Assembly (NCBI GenBank): GCA_015492195.1
Contig: WGFP01000001.1
Span: 1 to 33,707, forward strand
Length of the DNA: 33,707 nt
From: Acidiferrobacterales bacterium
GTDB lineage: Bacteria > Pseudomonadota > Gammaproteobacteria > Acidiferrobacterales > Sulfurifustaceae
Direction of reading: 5' to 3'
A program made the translations under genes and the position numbers. Shown in pieces: positions 33,697-33,707 of this stretch. A model generated the notes under the pieces. The model searched no databases and was not told where the DNA came from. It saw only the letters and a list, made by a program, of their open reading frames with translations. Position 1 is the stretch's first letter. The number at the start of each line of letters is the position of its first letter.

Positions 33697-33707
33697 ATAC
33701 TAACATC

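Overview
The window reads as a chromosomal segment of a free-living gammaproteobacterium. The rpsP-rimM-trmD-rplS order, an MlaA lipoprotein, XerD, Rep, PBP4 and an NtrC/sigma-54 promoter all point that way. GC-rich codon use, nitrate assimilation and a trehalose/osmolarity cassette would suit a halotolerant or lithotrophic lineage of the Ectothiorhodospiraceae/Acidiferrobacterales kind, but that placement is inference. I see no tRNA, rRNA, CRISPR array, prophage or complete insertion sequence.

Region 1 (1-6864, minus strand) is a nitrate-assimilation operon. An NtrC-type site (6849-6864) and a textbook sigma-54 promoter (6750-6765) drive a Nas-type molybdopterin nitrate reductase. It is followed by a fused DmsB-DmsC-like iron-sulfur/membrane protein, the cofactor enzyme MobA and a PP2C-phosphatase/Ser-Thr-kinase fusion that runs off the left edge. 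The kinase half has lost the Asp of its DFG motif. A multi-hairpin repeat sits between the catalytic and the membrane gene.

Region 2 (6990-9594, plus) holds a small four-helix membrane protein, a K+ channel with two RCK domains and a YbhB-like protein. Region 3 (9958-12576, minus) holds a small unknown protein, MtnC and a membrane-anchored FMN glutamate-synthase-like protein. Region 4 (12754-20083, plus) runs mlaA, an exported unknown protein, a TlpA-like thioredoxin, the ribosomal/tRNA-modification operon with a strong terminator, a TPR-rich exported protein, an alkyltransferase and xerD. A 104-bp palindromic repeat follows.

Region 5 (20394-24669, minus) holds a Rep helicase with altered motifs II and III, a GGDEF-EAL protein with a duplicated C-terminus and a coiled-coil membrane protein. 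Region 6 (24864-30184, minus) is a tightly packed five-gene cassette: a DUF5752-like protein, a TreT-like glycosyltransferase, OtsB, an MscS channel and OtsA. It links trehalose synthesis with an osmotic release valve. Region 7 (30468-33696, plus) holds PBP4, citrate synthase and a CigR-like lipoprotein.

The most noteworthy items are the osmolyte/mechanosensitive cassette with its internally duplicated DUF5752 protein, the nitrate reductase paired with a DmsBC quinol module and a degenerate kinase, and the Rep helicase with non-canonical catalytic motifs.
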